Assembly: GCA_031969915.1 (NCBI GenBank) | Contig: DALYJJ010000015.1 | Coordinates: 1 to 64,000 of the forward strand | Length of the DNA: 64,000 bases | Source of the DNA: DALYJJ01 sp031969915 | GTDB lineage: Bacteria; Acidobacteriota; Terriglobia; Bryobacterales; Bryobacteraceae | Direction: 5' to 3' | Shown: piece by piece, positions 44,989-53,222 of the stretch | Numbering within the stretch: position 1 is the first letter of the stretch | Layout of the letters: the number at the start of each line of letters is the position of its first letter | The notes under the pieces: generated by a model | Told to the model about the DNA's origin: nothing | Database searches by the model: none | Seen by the model: only the letters and a program-made list of their open reading frames with translations | Translations under genes and position numbers: made by a program

Positions 44989-45990
44989 TTGCCTGAGCTA
45001 CGCCGCGACCCGATCACGGGCCGTTGGGTGATCATTTCCACCGACCGCGCCAAGCGGCCCACCGATTTTGTGCGCGAACCGGTGGCCATACACGGAGGCC
45101 GCTTCTGCCCGTTCTGCCCGGGGAACGAAGCGAAGACTCCTCCCGAAGTGCTGGCCTTCCGTGCCGACGGCCGGCCCAACGACGGCGGTTGGACGCTGCG
45201 CGTGGTTCCCAACAAGTTTCCCGCGCTGCGGGTGGAAGGCGAGATCGAACGGCAGGGCGAGGGCATGTACGACAAGATGACGGGGATCGGCGCGCACGAG
45301 GTCCTGATCGAAAGCCCGGATCATTTCGCGACGCTCGCCACCATGCCGGACAAGGCGATTGAAGACCTCTTCTGGGCCTTTCGGGAGCGCGTGCTGGATC
45401 TGCGCAAGGACCGCCGCCTGCGCTTCATCCTGCTGTTCAAGAACCACGGCGAGGGCGCGGGCGCGACGCTGGAGCACACCCACTCGCAGTTGATCGCACT
45501 GCCCGTGGTGCCCAAGCGCGTGCAGGAAGAAATCGACGGCTGCAAGCGCTACTTCGATTACAAAGAGCGCTGCATCTATTGCGATATCGTGCGCCAGGAA
45601 ATGGAAACGGGCGCGCGCGTGGCTCTCGAAACCGAGCAGTTTCTGGTGATCTGTCCCTACGCGCCGCGCTTCCCCTTCGAAACCTGGATCGTGCCGCGCC
45701 GGCACGCGTCGCATTTCGAATCGGCCGACGCCGCGCAGTTGCAAAACCTGGCCTGGGTCCTGCGCACCGCGCTTCGCAAGATCGACCGGGTGCTGGAGAA
45801 GCCGGCGTTGAACATGGTGGTGCACACGGCTCCGGTGCAGGAAGAAGCGATGCCCCAGTATCACTGGCACATCGAGATCATTCCCAAGCTGACCAAAGTC
45901 GCGGGCTTCGAATGGGGCACCGGTTTCTACATCAACCCCACGCCGCCGGAAGAGTCCGCGAAGTTCCTCCGCGACGCGGGTTTACTGTAG
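44989..45990 (+). CDS. galT: Galactose-1-phosphate uridylyltransferase
   Basis: 333 residues, HIT superfamily. It transfers UMP between UDP-glucose and galactose-1-phosphate in the Leloir pathway. The N-terminus ELRRDPITGRWVIIS is typical, as is the zinc site (CPFCPGNE). The catalytic segment is GATLEHTHSQLIALP, and the second histidine motif is YHWHIEIIPK. Start TTG 44989 has GGAGG nine bases upstream and gives the conserved MPELRRD start. The neighbouring epimerase and kinase are not in the window. Confidence 0.94.
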   Translation: MPELRRDPITGRWVIISTDRAKRPTDFVREPVAIHGGRFCPFCPGNEAKTPPEVLAFRADGRPNDGGWTLRVVPNKFPALRVEGEIERQGEGMYDKMTGIGAHEVLIESPDHFATLATMPDKAIEDLFWAFRERVLDLRKDRRLRFILLFKNHGEGAGATLEHTHSQLIALPVVPKRVQEEIDGCKRYFDYKERCIYCDIVRQEMETGARVALETEQFLVICPYAPRFPFETWIVPRRHASHFESADAAQLQNLAWVLRTALRKIDRVLEKPALNMVVHTAPVQEEAMPQYHWHIEIIPKLTKVAGFEWGTGFYINPTPPEESAKFLRDAGLL

Positions 45991-46012
45991 GCCGGGCTGC
46001 GCCGAAGCGTGA

Positions 46013-46414
46013 TTACTGCTTTCCCGTCAGATCGCGCCCGTACTTCGCCTTGAAGAACTCGCGGCGGCGGGCATCGGCGCTGTTCGGGTCTTCCTTCTTG
46101 GCGCTCGTGTCCTCGCGATACGCGGTGCTTGCCGCTTCTTCGCGCTGCCGGGCTTCCTCGGCGGGCGTGTTGCGGCCGTACTTGGCCTTGTGGCGTTCCT
46201 CGGTCCACGAGGCCGGCTTCGCTTTTCGCTCCGCCTTCGGGTCGGCGCGGTAGGCGGTGCTGTCCGCCTCGGCCTTGGCACGCGCTTCGGCGGTGGCCGT
46301 TGGACGGCCGAACTTCGCCTTATGCCACTGTTCGACGTAGGAGTTGCTCGACTGCGCGAACGCCAGCGTGCCGGCCGCCAGCAAACCGAATGAAGCCATA
46401 AAGAATCGAATCAT
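46013..46414 (-). CDS. Small exported protein with three imperfect KAKYGR repeats
   Basis: 133 residues with a signal peptide (SFGLLAAGTLAFAQ). The mature part carries three imperfect repeats of about 40 residues: QWHKAKFGRPTATAEAR, ERHKAKYGRNTPAEEAR and EFFKAKYGRDLTG, with EADSTAYRAD and EAASTAYRED between. It is highly charged and probably helical. Related repeat proteins are not recognised by name. Strong promoter and ribosome-binding site upstream suggest appreciable expression. Function unknown. Confidence 0.75.
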   Translation of the reverse strand: MIRFFMASFGLLAAGTLAFAQSSNSYVEQWHKAKFGRPTATAEARAKAEADSTAYRADPKAERKAKPASWTEERHKAKYGRNTPAEEARQREEAASTAYREDTSAKKEDPNSADARRREFFKAKYGRDLTGKQ

Positions 46415-46438
46415 TGTAGAGCCTCTCTTTGTGTATAA

Positions 46439-46468
46439 ATTTTAACCGAATTGGCCCGCCTTTGGCAA
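46439..46468 (-). promoter_or_regulatory. Candidate sigma70 promoter of the KAKYGR-repeat gene
   Basis: Minus strand: TTGCCA (46468-46463) and TAAAAT (46444-46439) with an 18-bp spacer, each 5/6 to consensus. Transcription would start near 46432, 18 bases before the ATG at 46414. Confidence 0.55.
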
Positions 46469-46657
46469 GCGGAATCGGAGGCCGACAAGTTCATTGTCAA
46501 TAATGACTTAGGGAGCATGTGGACGGAATCGTAGCGGTCCGCTGCCGCAAACGGTGATCGAGGCCATAGAAGGAATCGATTGGCGCGAGGGCCCGCGCCG
46601 GCCCTACACTCTCCCATACGGGCCGCGTCGCTCCGAATCCATAAGGCGGAGGCGCGG

Positions 46658-47107
46658 ATGAGCGGAAGGAACAGGGCGGCAGCGGTGCTGCTTGTGCTCT
46701 GTTCGGTGCCCGCTGCGTTCGCGGAAACGCCGTCCTCCACCGCCACCTCCACCCCCAGCGCGGAAGCGTTTCTGGCCGAACGTGTCGCCGAGTGGCAGCG
46801 GCGCCTGAACCTGGAAGAGTGGAAGGTCACAGTGGTCCTGACCCGGCGCGCGCAGTTGAAGTACGGCACGCTGGGCGGCATCAAGTGGGACAAGGGGAAG
46901 AGGACCGCCGTGATGTCCGTCCTCGATCCCGCCGACTACACGGTGTCCGCCGCGGAGATGTTTCGGGACATGGAATTCACCGTGGTGCACGAGCTGATTC
47001 ACCTGGAGCTCGCCTCGCTGCCCAAGAGCGAAGCGAGCCGGCGCGTGGAGGAGCAGGCCGTGAACAACCTGACGCGCGCGCTACTGGCCCAGGCGCAGCC
47101 GAAGTAA
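46658..47107 (+). CDS. Small exported putative zinc metalloprotein (HExxH)
   Basis: 149 residues. ATG 46658 follows GGAGG at good spacing. A signal peptide (AAAVLLVLCSVPAAFA) and a Ser/Thr-rich linker precede a small domain with EWQRRLNLEEWKVTVVL, RTAVMSVLDPADY and FTVVHELIHLELASL. HELIH is a metallopeptidase-type zinc motif; a Glu downstream (EEQAVNN) could be the third ligand. It resembles minimal gluzincin-like proteins, but no activity can be claimed. Confidence 0.7.
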   Translation: MSGRNRAAAVLLVLCSVPAAFAETPSSTATSTPSAEAFLAERVAEWQRRLNLEEWKVTVVLTRRAQLKYGTLGGIKWDKGKRTAVMSVLDPADYTVSAAEMFRDMEFTVVHELIHLELASLPKSEASRRVEEQAVNNLTRALLAQAQPK

Positions 47108-47299
47108 GCCGAACAGCCGTTACAGGCCTGAACCTCTAACATCCCCTCCGCGCCGCCGGCCGATTTTCAACACCATACTTTTTTCTCCGAAACATCCCCG
47201 CGCATACAGGATCTATCCTCTGATGCCGGACCTGTTCTCCGCCCGATCCCCGCCCGCGATGCGAAATCACTTACTTGGCGGCCTACACGCTTTCCCCAA

Positions 47300-47328
47300 T
47301 TGTCAAAACATGGAGCAGATCGTAAAGT
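47300..47328 (+). promoter_or_regulatory. Candidate promoter of the DUF1800/DUF1501 operon
   Basis: TTGTCA (47300-47305), 17-bp spacer, TAAAGT (47323-47328). The start site would fall about 47335, leaving under 10 bases before ATG 47344, with no Shine-Dalgarno: possibly near-leaderless. Confidence 0.45.
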
Positions 47329-47343
47329 CTTCACATCTGGTTT

Positions 47344-49986
47344 ATGAACCCCCACAAATTCAAGCTCGGGCTCATGCTCAGTCTCACGATTTCAGGGTTC
47401 CTGGTCTCCGCATTCGCGCAGACCACCCCGACAGTGCAGGTGACTGTTAGTCCTGCCACTGCGTCGCTACGGCCGTCCGCTACCAAAGATTTCGGCGCTC
47501 TGGTAAAGAACTCGACGAACCAGAACGTTACCTGGTGGATCAACGACATAGCCGGTGGAAACGCCACCGTCGGAACGATCAACGCCGATGGGCTCTACAC
47601 GGCTCCAGCCAGCCGTGGTGCGCTCGCCTCGGTCACTGTCGCGGCGAAGAGCGTGGCTGCCCCCACAGCCTCCGGCACCGCCGTGGTCACTCTTCTCAAT
47701 CCTTATCCAACGATCGAAGCCCTCACTCCTTCGGCGGTTAACGTTGGTTCACTTCCCGTGACGATCAGCGGCAAGGGATTCATCCCCACGTCAAAGTTAC
47801 TGATCGATGGCGCGCCCGCTAACGTTACTTACGTTTCACCGACGGAGATGCGCTTCACGGCGACTTACTCCACGCCGGTCAAATTGGGCCTGGTGATTAT
47901 GAATCCGGACCCCGGGGCCGCGGCGTCCTACTCCAAGTCGCTGACCATCATGCCCCCGGTGGCGCTGAGTCTCTCTCCGGACACCACCAACGTCCGGCTC
48001 TTCGCAACGAAGAAGTTCACGGCCACGGTGAGCAACTCGTTGAACAAGACCGTGGTGTGGACCGTGAACGGCGTTCCCGGCGGAAACGCGGCCCTTGGAA
48101 CCATCGACGCCACGGGCCTCTACACGGCGCCCACGGCGCTACCCAACCCGAACCAGGTGACGATCAAGGCGGTGGCGGCCGCGAGCGCCGCGGCGACGGA
48201 CCAATCCGTAGCCACGATCCTCAATCCCATCCCGGTGCTTGAGGCGACGCTGCCCGGCGTGCTACCGATTCGAGACGCCTCCACGTTTGTGATCACCGGA
48301 ACGGGATTCGTCCCCACGTCCACGGCCAAGCTCAACAACGTCGTCATCGGCGCCACCTACCTGTCGCCGACGCAGCTGCGGATCACGGGCAACGTTCCCG
48401 CGACGGTCGCCAACATGGCGTTGCTCACCGTATCGAACCCCGATCCCGGTAAGTCGACGTCCAAGACGCTGGTCGCCTCCACCGCCGTCGAGAACCCCAG
48501 AGTGACGGCCCTCGCGGCCTCGCGCTTCCTGGAGCAGGCGTCCTGGGGCCCCTCGCCCGCGGCGATCGCCCGCGTCCAGCAGTTGGGCTTCGACGGCTGG
48601 TTGCAGGAACAAAAGACCATCACGCCCAGCGACTACGTCGTGGCCAACATGTCCCAGGAAGTCTGCGACCTTCAGAGCCAGTTCTTCGTCAACGCGCTGA
48701 AGGGCCAGGATCAGCTCCGCCAGCGCATGGCCTTCGCGCTGCACCAGATCTGGGTCGTCTCCGCGCTGAAGCTGAATCACGCCTATGAGTACGCCCCGTA
48801 CCTCCGCGTGCTGAACAAACACGCGCTGGGCAACTATCGGGCGTTGATGTACGACATGACGCTGAACCCCGCCATGGGCAACTACCTCGACATGGTGGAC
48901 AACGAGAAAGCGGACCCGGCGAAGAAGATCGCGCCCAACGAAAACTACGCGCGCGAGGTGTTGCAGCTCTTCACCATCGGGCTGGTGCAATTGAACCCGG
49001 ATGGCTCGCCGCGCCGTGATGCGCTCGGCCAGACCATTCCGACCTACACCCAGGAAGACATCATTCAATTCACCAATGCGTTTACCGGTTGGACGTACCC
49101 GGTGAAGCCGGGCAAGATCGCCAAGGCGCACAACCCGGAGTTCTTCGACGGTCCGATGGCGGCCTGGCAGCCGCTGCACGACACCACCGCGAAGACCCTC
49201 TTCAACGGCCGCATCCTGCCGCCGGGCCAGACCGCGGACCGCGACCTGAACGATGCGCTCGACAACATCTTCGATCATCCGAACGTCGCGCCGTTCGTCT
49301 GCCTCCGGCTGATTCAAAGCCTGGTGACGAGCAATCCGTCGCCGTCGTATGTGAGCCGCATTGTGGGCACGTATAACGGCCGTGGGGGTAGCGCAAAGGG
49401 CGATCTCTTCGCCGTCGTCCGCGCCATCCTGCTCGATCCCGAAGCGCGCGTCGGCGACTCCAACGTCTCCATAGGCGCCCTCCGGCCCGACGATCCCACC
49501 CGCGGCAAGCTCCGCTCGCCGGTGCTCTATTTGACCAACCTGCTGCGCACTCTCGATGCGACGGTGGTGGTCGACAACCCGATCGAGAGCTTCGCGTCCG
49601 ACATGGGCCAGAAGCCGTTCTACCCGGCGAGCGTGTTCTCCTACTACTCGCCGTTCTCGCGCGTGCCGCAAAGCCCGCTCGCGGGTCCCGAGTTCCAGCT
49701 GCTCACGCCGACCACGGCGCTGACCCGCGTGAACATGGTGTACAGCCTTCTTGTCGACGGCCTCGAGAACGAGGTCAAGTACAGCAAGGCGCCGTTCCTC
49801 CAGGTGGCCAAGGACCCCGCCGCCCTGGTGGAGCTAGTGAACAAGGTGCTCTTCTACGGGCGCATGCCCGCCGAAATGAAAACCTCCATCGCCACGGCCG
49901 TCGCCGCGGACGAAGACGACAACTGCCGCGTCGAGATCGCGCTCTATCTCGCCGCCACTTCCGGCCTGTACCAGGTCCAGAACTGA
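47344..49986 (+). CDS. Secreted DUF1800 protein with duplicated Ig-like/IPT modules
   Basis: 880 residues with a signal peptide (LTISGFLVSAFAQ). Two Ig-like modules of the same design (VTVSPATASLRPSATKDF...GTINADGLYTAP and LSLSPDTTNVRLFATKKF...GTIDATGLYTAP) alternate with two IPT/TIG-like modules (PTIEALTPSAVNVGSLPVTISGKGF; PVLEATLPGVLPIRDASTFVITGTGF). The DUF1800 domain begins about residue 380 (RFLEQASWGPSPAAIARVQQLG; LRQRMAFALHQIWVVS; NYAREVLQLFTIGLVQLNPDG). The function of DUF1800 is unknown. It is followed after 26 bp by its regular partner DUF1501. Confidence 0.9.
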   Translation: MNPHKFKLGLMLSLTISGFLVSAFAQTTPTVQVTVSPATASLRPSATKDFGALVKNSTNQNVTWWINDIAGGNATVGTINADGLYTAPASRGALASVTVAAKSVAAPTASGTAVVTLLNPYPTIEALTPSAVNVGSLPVTISGKGFIPTSKLLIDGAPANVTYVSPTEMRFTATYSTPVKLGLVIMNPDPGAAASYSKSLTIMPPVALSLSPDTTNVRLFATKKFTATVSNSLNKTVVWTVNGVPGGNAALGTIDATGLYTAPTALPNPNQVTIKAVAAASAAATDQSVATILNPIPVLEATLPGVLPIRDASTFVITGTGFVPTSTAKLNNVVIGATYLSPTQLRITGNVPATVANMALLTVSNPDPGKSTSKTLVASTAVENPRVTALAASRFLEQASWGPSPAAIARVQQLGFDGWLQEQKTITPSDYVVANMSQEVCDLQSQFFVNALKGQDQLRQRMAFALHQIWVVSALKLNHAYEYAPYLRVLNKHALGNYRALMYDMTLNPAMGNYLDMVDNEKADPAKKIAPNENYAREVLQLFTIGLVQLNPDGSPRRDALGQTIPTYTQEDIIQFTNAFTGWTYPVKPGKIAKAHNPEFFDGPMAAWQPLHDTTAKTLFNGRILPPGQTADRDLNDALDNIFDHPNVAPFVCLRLIQSLVTSNPSPSYVSRIVGTYNGRGGSAKGDLFAVVRAILLDPEARVGDSNVSIGALRPDDPTRGKLRSPVLYLTNLLRTLDATVVVDNPIESFASDMGQKPFYPASVFSYYSPFSRVPQSPLAGPEFQLLTPTTALTRVNMVYSLLVDGLENEVKYSKAPFLQVAKDPAALVELVNKVLFYGRMPAEMKTSIATAVAADEDDNCRVEIALYLAATSGLYQVQN

Positions 49987-50012
49987 AGAAAGCGAACCGT
50001 AGGAGACTCGAA

Positions 50013-51341
50013 ATGAACATCAACCGGCGAAACTTTCTCCGCCTCCTGGGCATGACCGGAGGCCTCGGCCAACTCGGCGCGATCAGCGCCCACGCCCAAA
50101 CCGCCTCCGACTACAAGGCCCTGGTCTGTATTTTCCTCTTCGGCGGCAACGATTCGAACAACATGGTGGTGCCGCTCGGCTCGGACGGCTACGCGCAGTA
50201 CGCCCGCTCCCGAGGCACGGTGCTCAACCTGTCGCAGCAGGTGCTGCTGCCGGTCTCCGGTGCGAACGGCGCCGCGTATGGCCTGCATCCCGCGCTCGCT
50301 CCGTTGGCCCAGCTTTACGGCCAGAAGAAGGTAGCGTTGGTTCTCAACGTGGGCACGCTCATCCAGCCGCTCACCAAGGCCACGTTCCGGAACGCCGGAG
50401 CGCAGATACCGATGAACCTCTACTCCCACTCCGACCAGCAATCGCAGTGGCAAACAGCTCCCGCCGCAAGCACCGGACGCAGCGGATGGGGCGGGCGGGC
50501 GGTGGACGCCATCCAGTACCTCAATGGACCGTCGAACTTCCCGCCCGCGATTTCCACCAGCGGCAACAGCGCCTTCCTCACCGGGCAGACCACGATTCCG
50601 GGCACGGTGAACCAGGCGCTCGGCCTGGGCCTGGAGGGCTCGGACGGTTCGCCGGAGGCGACTGCGCGCGATAACGCCTTCCAGCAGATTCTGACCTTTT
50701 CGAGCGGCATGAGCCTGGTCCAGGCGGCCAACAAGAGTGCCGCCGACGGCATTCGCATCGGCAAGACGCTGAACGATACGCTGGCGGGAATCTCGCCGTT
50801 GACCACGGTGTTCCCCAACAGCGGCCTCGGACAGCAGCTTGCCCAGGTGGCGCGCATCATCCGCATCCGCCAGGTGCTGGGCCTGAACCGGCAGATCTTC
50901 TTCTGCTCGCAGGGCGGCTACGACACGCACTCCGACCAGATGGTGCAGCACCAGAACCTGCTCAGCACCATGATCCAGGCGGCGGCCGCGTTCCATCAGG
51001 CGACCGTCGAGCTCGGCGTCGAGAACCGGGTCACCACCTTCCTCGAATCCGAGTTCAATCGCACCTTCCAGCCGAACACCGGACTCGGCTCGGATCACGC
51101 TTGGGGCGGCCATGTTTTCGCGCTCGGCGGCGCCGTGAACGGCGGCGTCTACGGAACCATGCCCAACCTCGATCTGCGCGGACCCGACGACGTGAGCGAC
51201 CGCGGCCTGTGGCTGCCCACACTCGCGCTCGATCAATACGCCGGGACGCTCGCCAGTTGGTTCGGCGTGCCCGACGGCAGTCTCACCAGCGTCTTCCCGA
51301 ACCTCATCAACTTCCCGCAGAAGAAGCTCGCGTTTCTCTGA
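50013..51341 (+). CDS. DUF1501 exported protein (AlkP-like fold)
   Basis: 442 residues with a Tat signal (NRRNFLRLLGMTGGLGQLGAISAHA). DUF1501 motifs are YKALVCIFLFGGNDSNNMVVPL, YGLHPALAPLAQLYGQKKVALVLNVGTL, SHSDQQSQWQT, QGGYDTHSDQ and GSDHAWGGHVFALGGAVNGG. The fold is related to the sulfatase/alkaline phosphatase superfamily. DUF1800 and DUF1501 are nearly always neighbours in Planctomycetota and Acidobacteriota, so they probably act on one pathway outside the cytoplasm. Substrate unknown. Confidence 0.92.
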   Translation: MNINRRNFLRLLGMTGGLGQLGAISAHAQTASDYKALVCIFLFGGNDSNNMVVPLGSDGYAQYARSRGTVLNLSQQVLLPVSGANGAAYGLHPALAPLAQLYGQKKVALVLNVGTLIQPLTKATFRNAGAQIPMNLYSHSDQQSQWQTAPAASTGRSGWGGRAVDAIQYLNGPSNFPPAISTSGNSAFLTGQTTIPGTVNQALGLGLEGSDGSPEATARDNAFQQILTFSSGMSLVQAANKSAADGIRIGKTLNDTLAGISPLTTVFPNSGLGQQLAQVARIIRIRQVLGLNRQIFFCSQGGYDTHSDQMVQHQNLLSTMIQAAAAFHQATVELGVENRVTTFLESEFNRTFQPNTGLGSDHAWGGHVFALGGAVNGGVYGTMPNLDLRGPDDVSDRGLWLPTLALDQYAGTLASWFGVPDGSLTSVFPNLINFPQKKLAFL

Positions 51342-51365
51342 TTCGCGGGCCGGAACAAACGGCGG

Positions 51366-53213
51366 TCAGGGGCGCACGCCGGCGGCGATGCGCCTCTCGA
51401 TCTCGTCGATCACCGGCGGCAGCGACTCCACACCCGGAATCACAAAGTGCGCGCCCGCCGCCTCCAGGCGCCTCGCCGCTCGCCGGTGCAGCGCCGCCAG
51501 CGCGTCCGCATCGAGCGCCATCACTTCTTCGCGGCCCAACCCCGCTTCGTTGCCGGTGAGCGTAACGCCCACGGTCCACATGCCCGCGTTACGGCCTTCG
51601 TCGATATCGGCGGGGGTGTCGCCCACTTTGACGCAGGCGTGCAACGGCCACGCTTCCAGGCAGAACGCCGCCTGCAGCGCCATCCAGGGAGCGGGACGGC
51701 CCTGCGGCACCTGATCGGCGGCGACCGAGGTGTCGGGCCGGAAGCCCCGTGCGGCGGCGAGCGGCGCGAGGACGGCCATCATTTCAGAGTTGTAGCCGGT
51801 GGTGGCGCCGGTCTTGATGCCGCGCGCGCTGAGGGCGGCCAGCGTCTGCTCGACGCCGGGCACCAGATCCGCGTGCTCGGCCAGGATCGAGGTCTGCAGG
51901 GGAATGAACTCGGCATACAAAGCGTCCAGGTCCGCCTCGGGAAGCGCCGCGGCGACGTGCGGCAAGCGCAGGAGCGCTTCAATGTGCGAGCGCTTATGCA
52001 GGCCCATGGGACCCCGCGCCTGCTCCTCGGTGATCGCCACGCCGTGCCGGCGGAAGAGCTCGACAAAAGCCCGCGCCGGAGCGCGGCTGCCGTAGTCCAC
52101 GACGGTTCCCGCCCAATCGAAGATCACCGCCTTCACACGCGCACGCTTCGGCGGCCAGACCTCGGCCACCGCGGCCAGCAGCTTGCGCATGTCGTCCGGC
52201 CGCAGGTGGCCCACGGTGCCGATGCGGAAGCAGGCGGCGTCGCTCACCTTGCCCGGATAGATGGCGCAGCCGCGTTCGCTTAGAGCGGAGTAGAAGCGCT
52301 CGAAATCGAAGTCCGGCGAATCGGGATAGCGGTAGGACGTGATGATCGGGCCCTGATGCTCCGGGGCGAGATACTCGGCGAAACCGAGCTTGCGCATGCC
52401 CTCGGCGAGCACCGCGCGGTTGGCCGCGTAGCGTGCGCCGCGTCCCGCCACGCCGCCCTCCTCTTCGAATTCCCGCAGCGCCTGCTCGAAGGCGAGCAGG
52501 CCGTGGGTGGGCGGCGTGAAACGGAATTGGCCGTCTCCTTCCAAGCCCTTCCACTGCGCGTAAAGATCGAGGCTCAAGCTACGCGCCCGGCCCTCGCAGG
52601 CGAGCAACGCTTCCCTGCGCGCGAGCACGAACGAGAAACCCGGCACGCCCTGCAGGCACTTATTGGCGGAGGAAACCATGTAGTCGACGTGCGTGAGGTC
52701 CAGCGGAATCGCGCCGAAGCTGCTCATCGCATCGACGATGGTCGAGATGCCGGCGGCCTTCGCCTGGCGGCAGATCTCCTCCACCGGGTTCAGTAGGCCG
52801 GTGGTCGTTTCGCAATGCACGATGGCGAGGTGCGTGGGCGCGCTCTCGAACGCGAGCGCGACTTCGGAGAGGTCCGCGGGCCGGTTCTCCGGAAGCGTCA
52901 ACACGATCGACTCGACGCCCATTTGCCGCGCCATGGCGGCGATGCGCTTGCCATACGCGCCATTGGCCACCACCAGGAGCTTGCCGTCGCGAGGCAGCGC
53001 CGACCCAACCACGGATTCGACGCCGAACGTGCCGCTGCCTTGCATCAGGACGGCCTCATGCGCGGGCGAACCGCCGATGGCAGCGAGCTGCCGGCGGATG
53101 CGGCGGACGGTTTGGATGAATTCGACGTCGCGCGAGCCGAGGTCGCGCAACATGGCTTGCTTCACCGTGGGGCTGGTAGTCAACGGCCCCGGCGTAAAGA
53201 GCAGTTTGTCCAT
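51366..53213 (-). CDS. phnW-phnX: Bifunctional 2-aminoethylphosphonate:pyruvate transaminase / phosphonoacetaldehyde hydrolase (PhnW-PhnX fusion)
   Basis: 615 residues. PhnW part (about 1-360): LLFTPGPLTTSPTVKQAML, MQGSGTFGVESVVGSAL, IVHCETTTGLLNPVEEI, IVDAMSSFGAIPLD and PLP lysine in SSANKCLQGVPGFSFV. It converts 2-aminoethylphosphonate (AEP) plus pyruvate to phosphonoacetaldehyde plus alanine. PhnX part (about 362-615): HAD nucleophile in VKAVIFDWAGTVVDYGS, cap lysine in MGLHKRSHIEALL, ATTGYNSEMM and HACVKVGDTPADIDEGRNAGMW. It splits phosphonoacetaldehyde into acetaldehyde and phosphate. The fusion allows channelling of the aldehyde. It is the last gene of the operon 51366-59440, 9 bp after the transporter. 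Confidence 0.96.
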   Translation of the reverse strand: MDKLLFTPGPLTTSPTVKQAMLRDLGSRDVEFIQTVRRIRRQLAAIGGSPAHEAVLMQGSGTFGVESVVGSALPRDGKLLVVANGAYGKRIAAMARQMGVESIVLTLPENRPADLSEVALAFESAPTHLAIVHCETTTGLLNPVEEICRQAKAAGISTIVDAMSSFGAIPLDLTHVDYMVSSANKCLQGVPGFSFVLARREALLACEGRARSLSLDLYAQWKGLEGDGQFRFTPPTHGLLAFEQALREFEEEGGVAGRGARYAANRAVLAEGMRKLGFAEYLAPEHQGPIITSYRYPDSPDFDFERFYSALSERGCAIYPGKVSDAACFRIGTVGHLRPDDMRKLLAAVAEVWPPKRARVKAVIFDWAGTVVDYGSRAPARAFVELFRRHGVAITEEQARGPMGLHKRSHIEALLRLPHVAAALPEADLDALYAEFIPLQTSILAEHADLVPGVEQTLAALSARGIKTGATTGYNSEMMAVLAPLAAARGFRPDTSVAADQVPQGRPAPWMALQAAFCLEAWPLHACVKVGDTPADIDEGRNAGMWTVGVTLTGNEAGLGREEVMALDADALAALHRRAARRLEAAGAHFVIPGVESLPPVIDEIERRIAAGVRP

Positions 53214-53222
53214 CTGAAACCT

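Noticed and set aside
48262..49671. 469-codon minus-strand frame
   Set aside because: Antisense to the DUF1800 gene; no signal, no domain.
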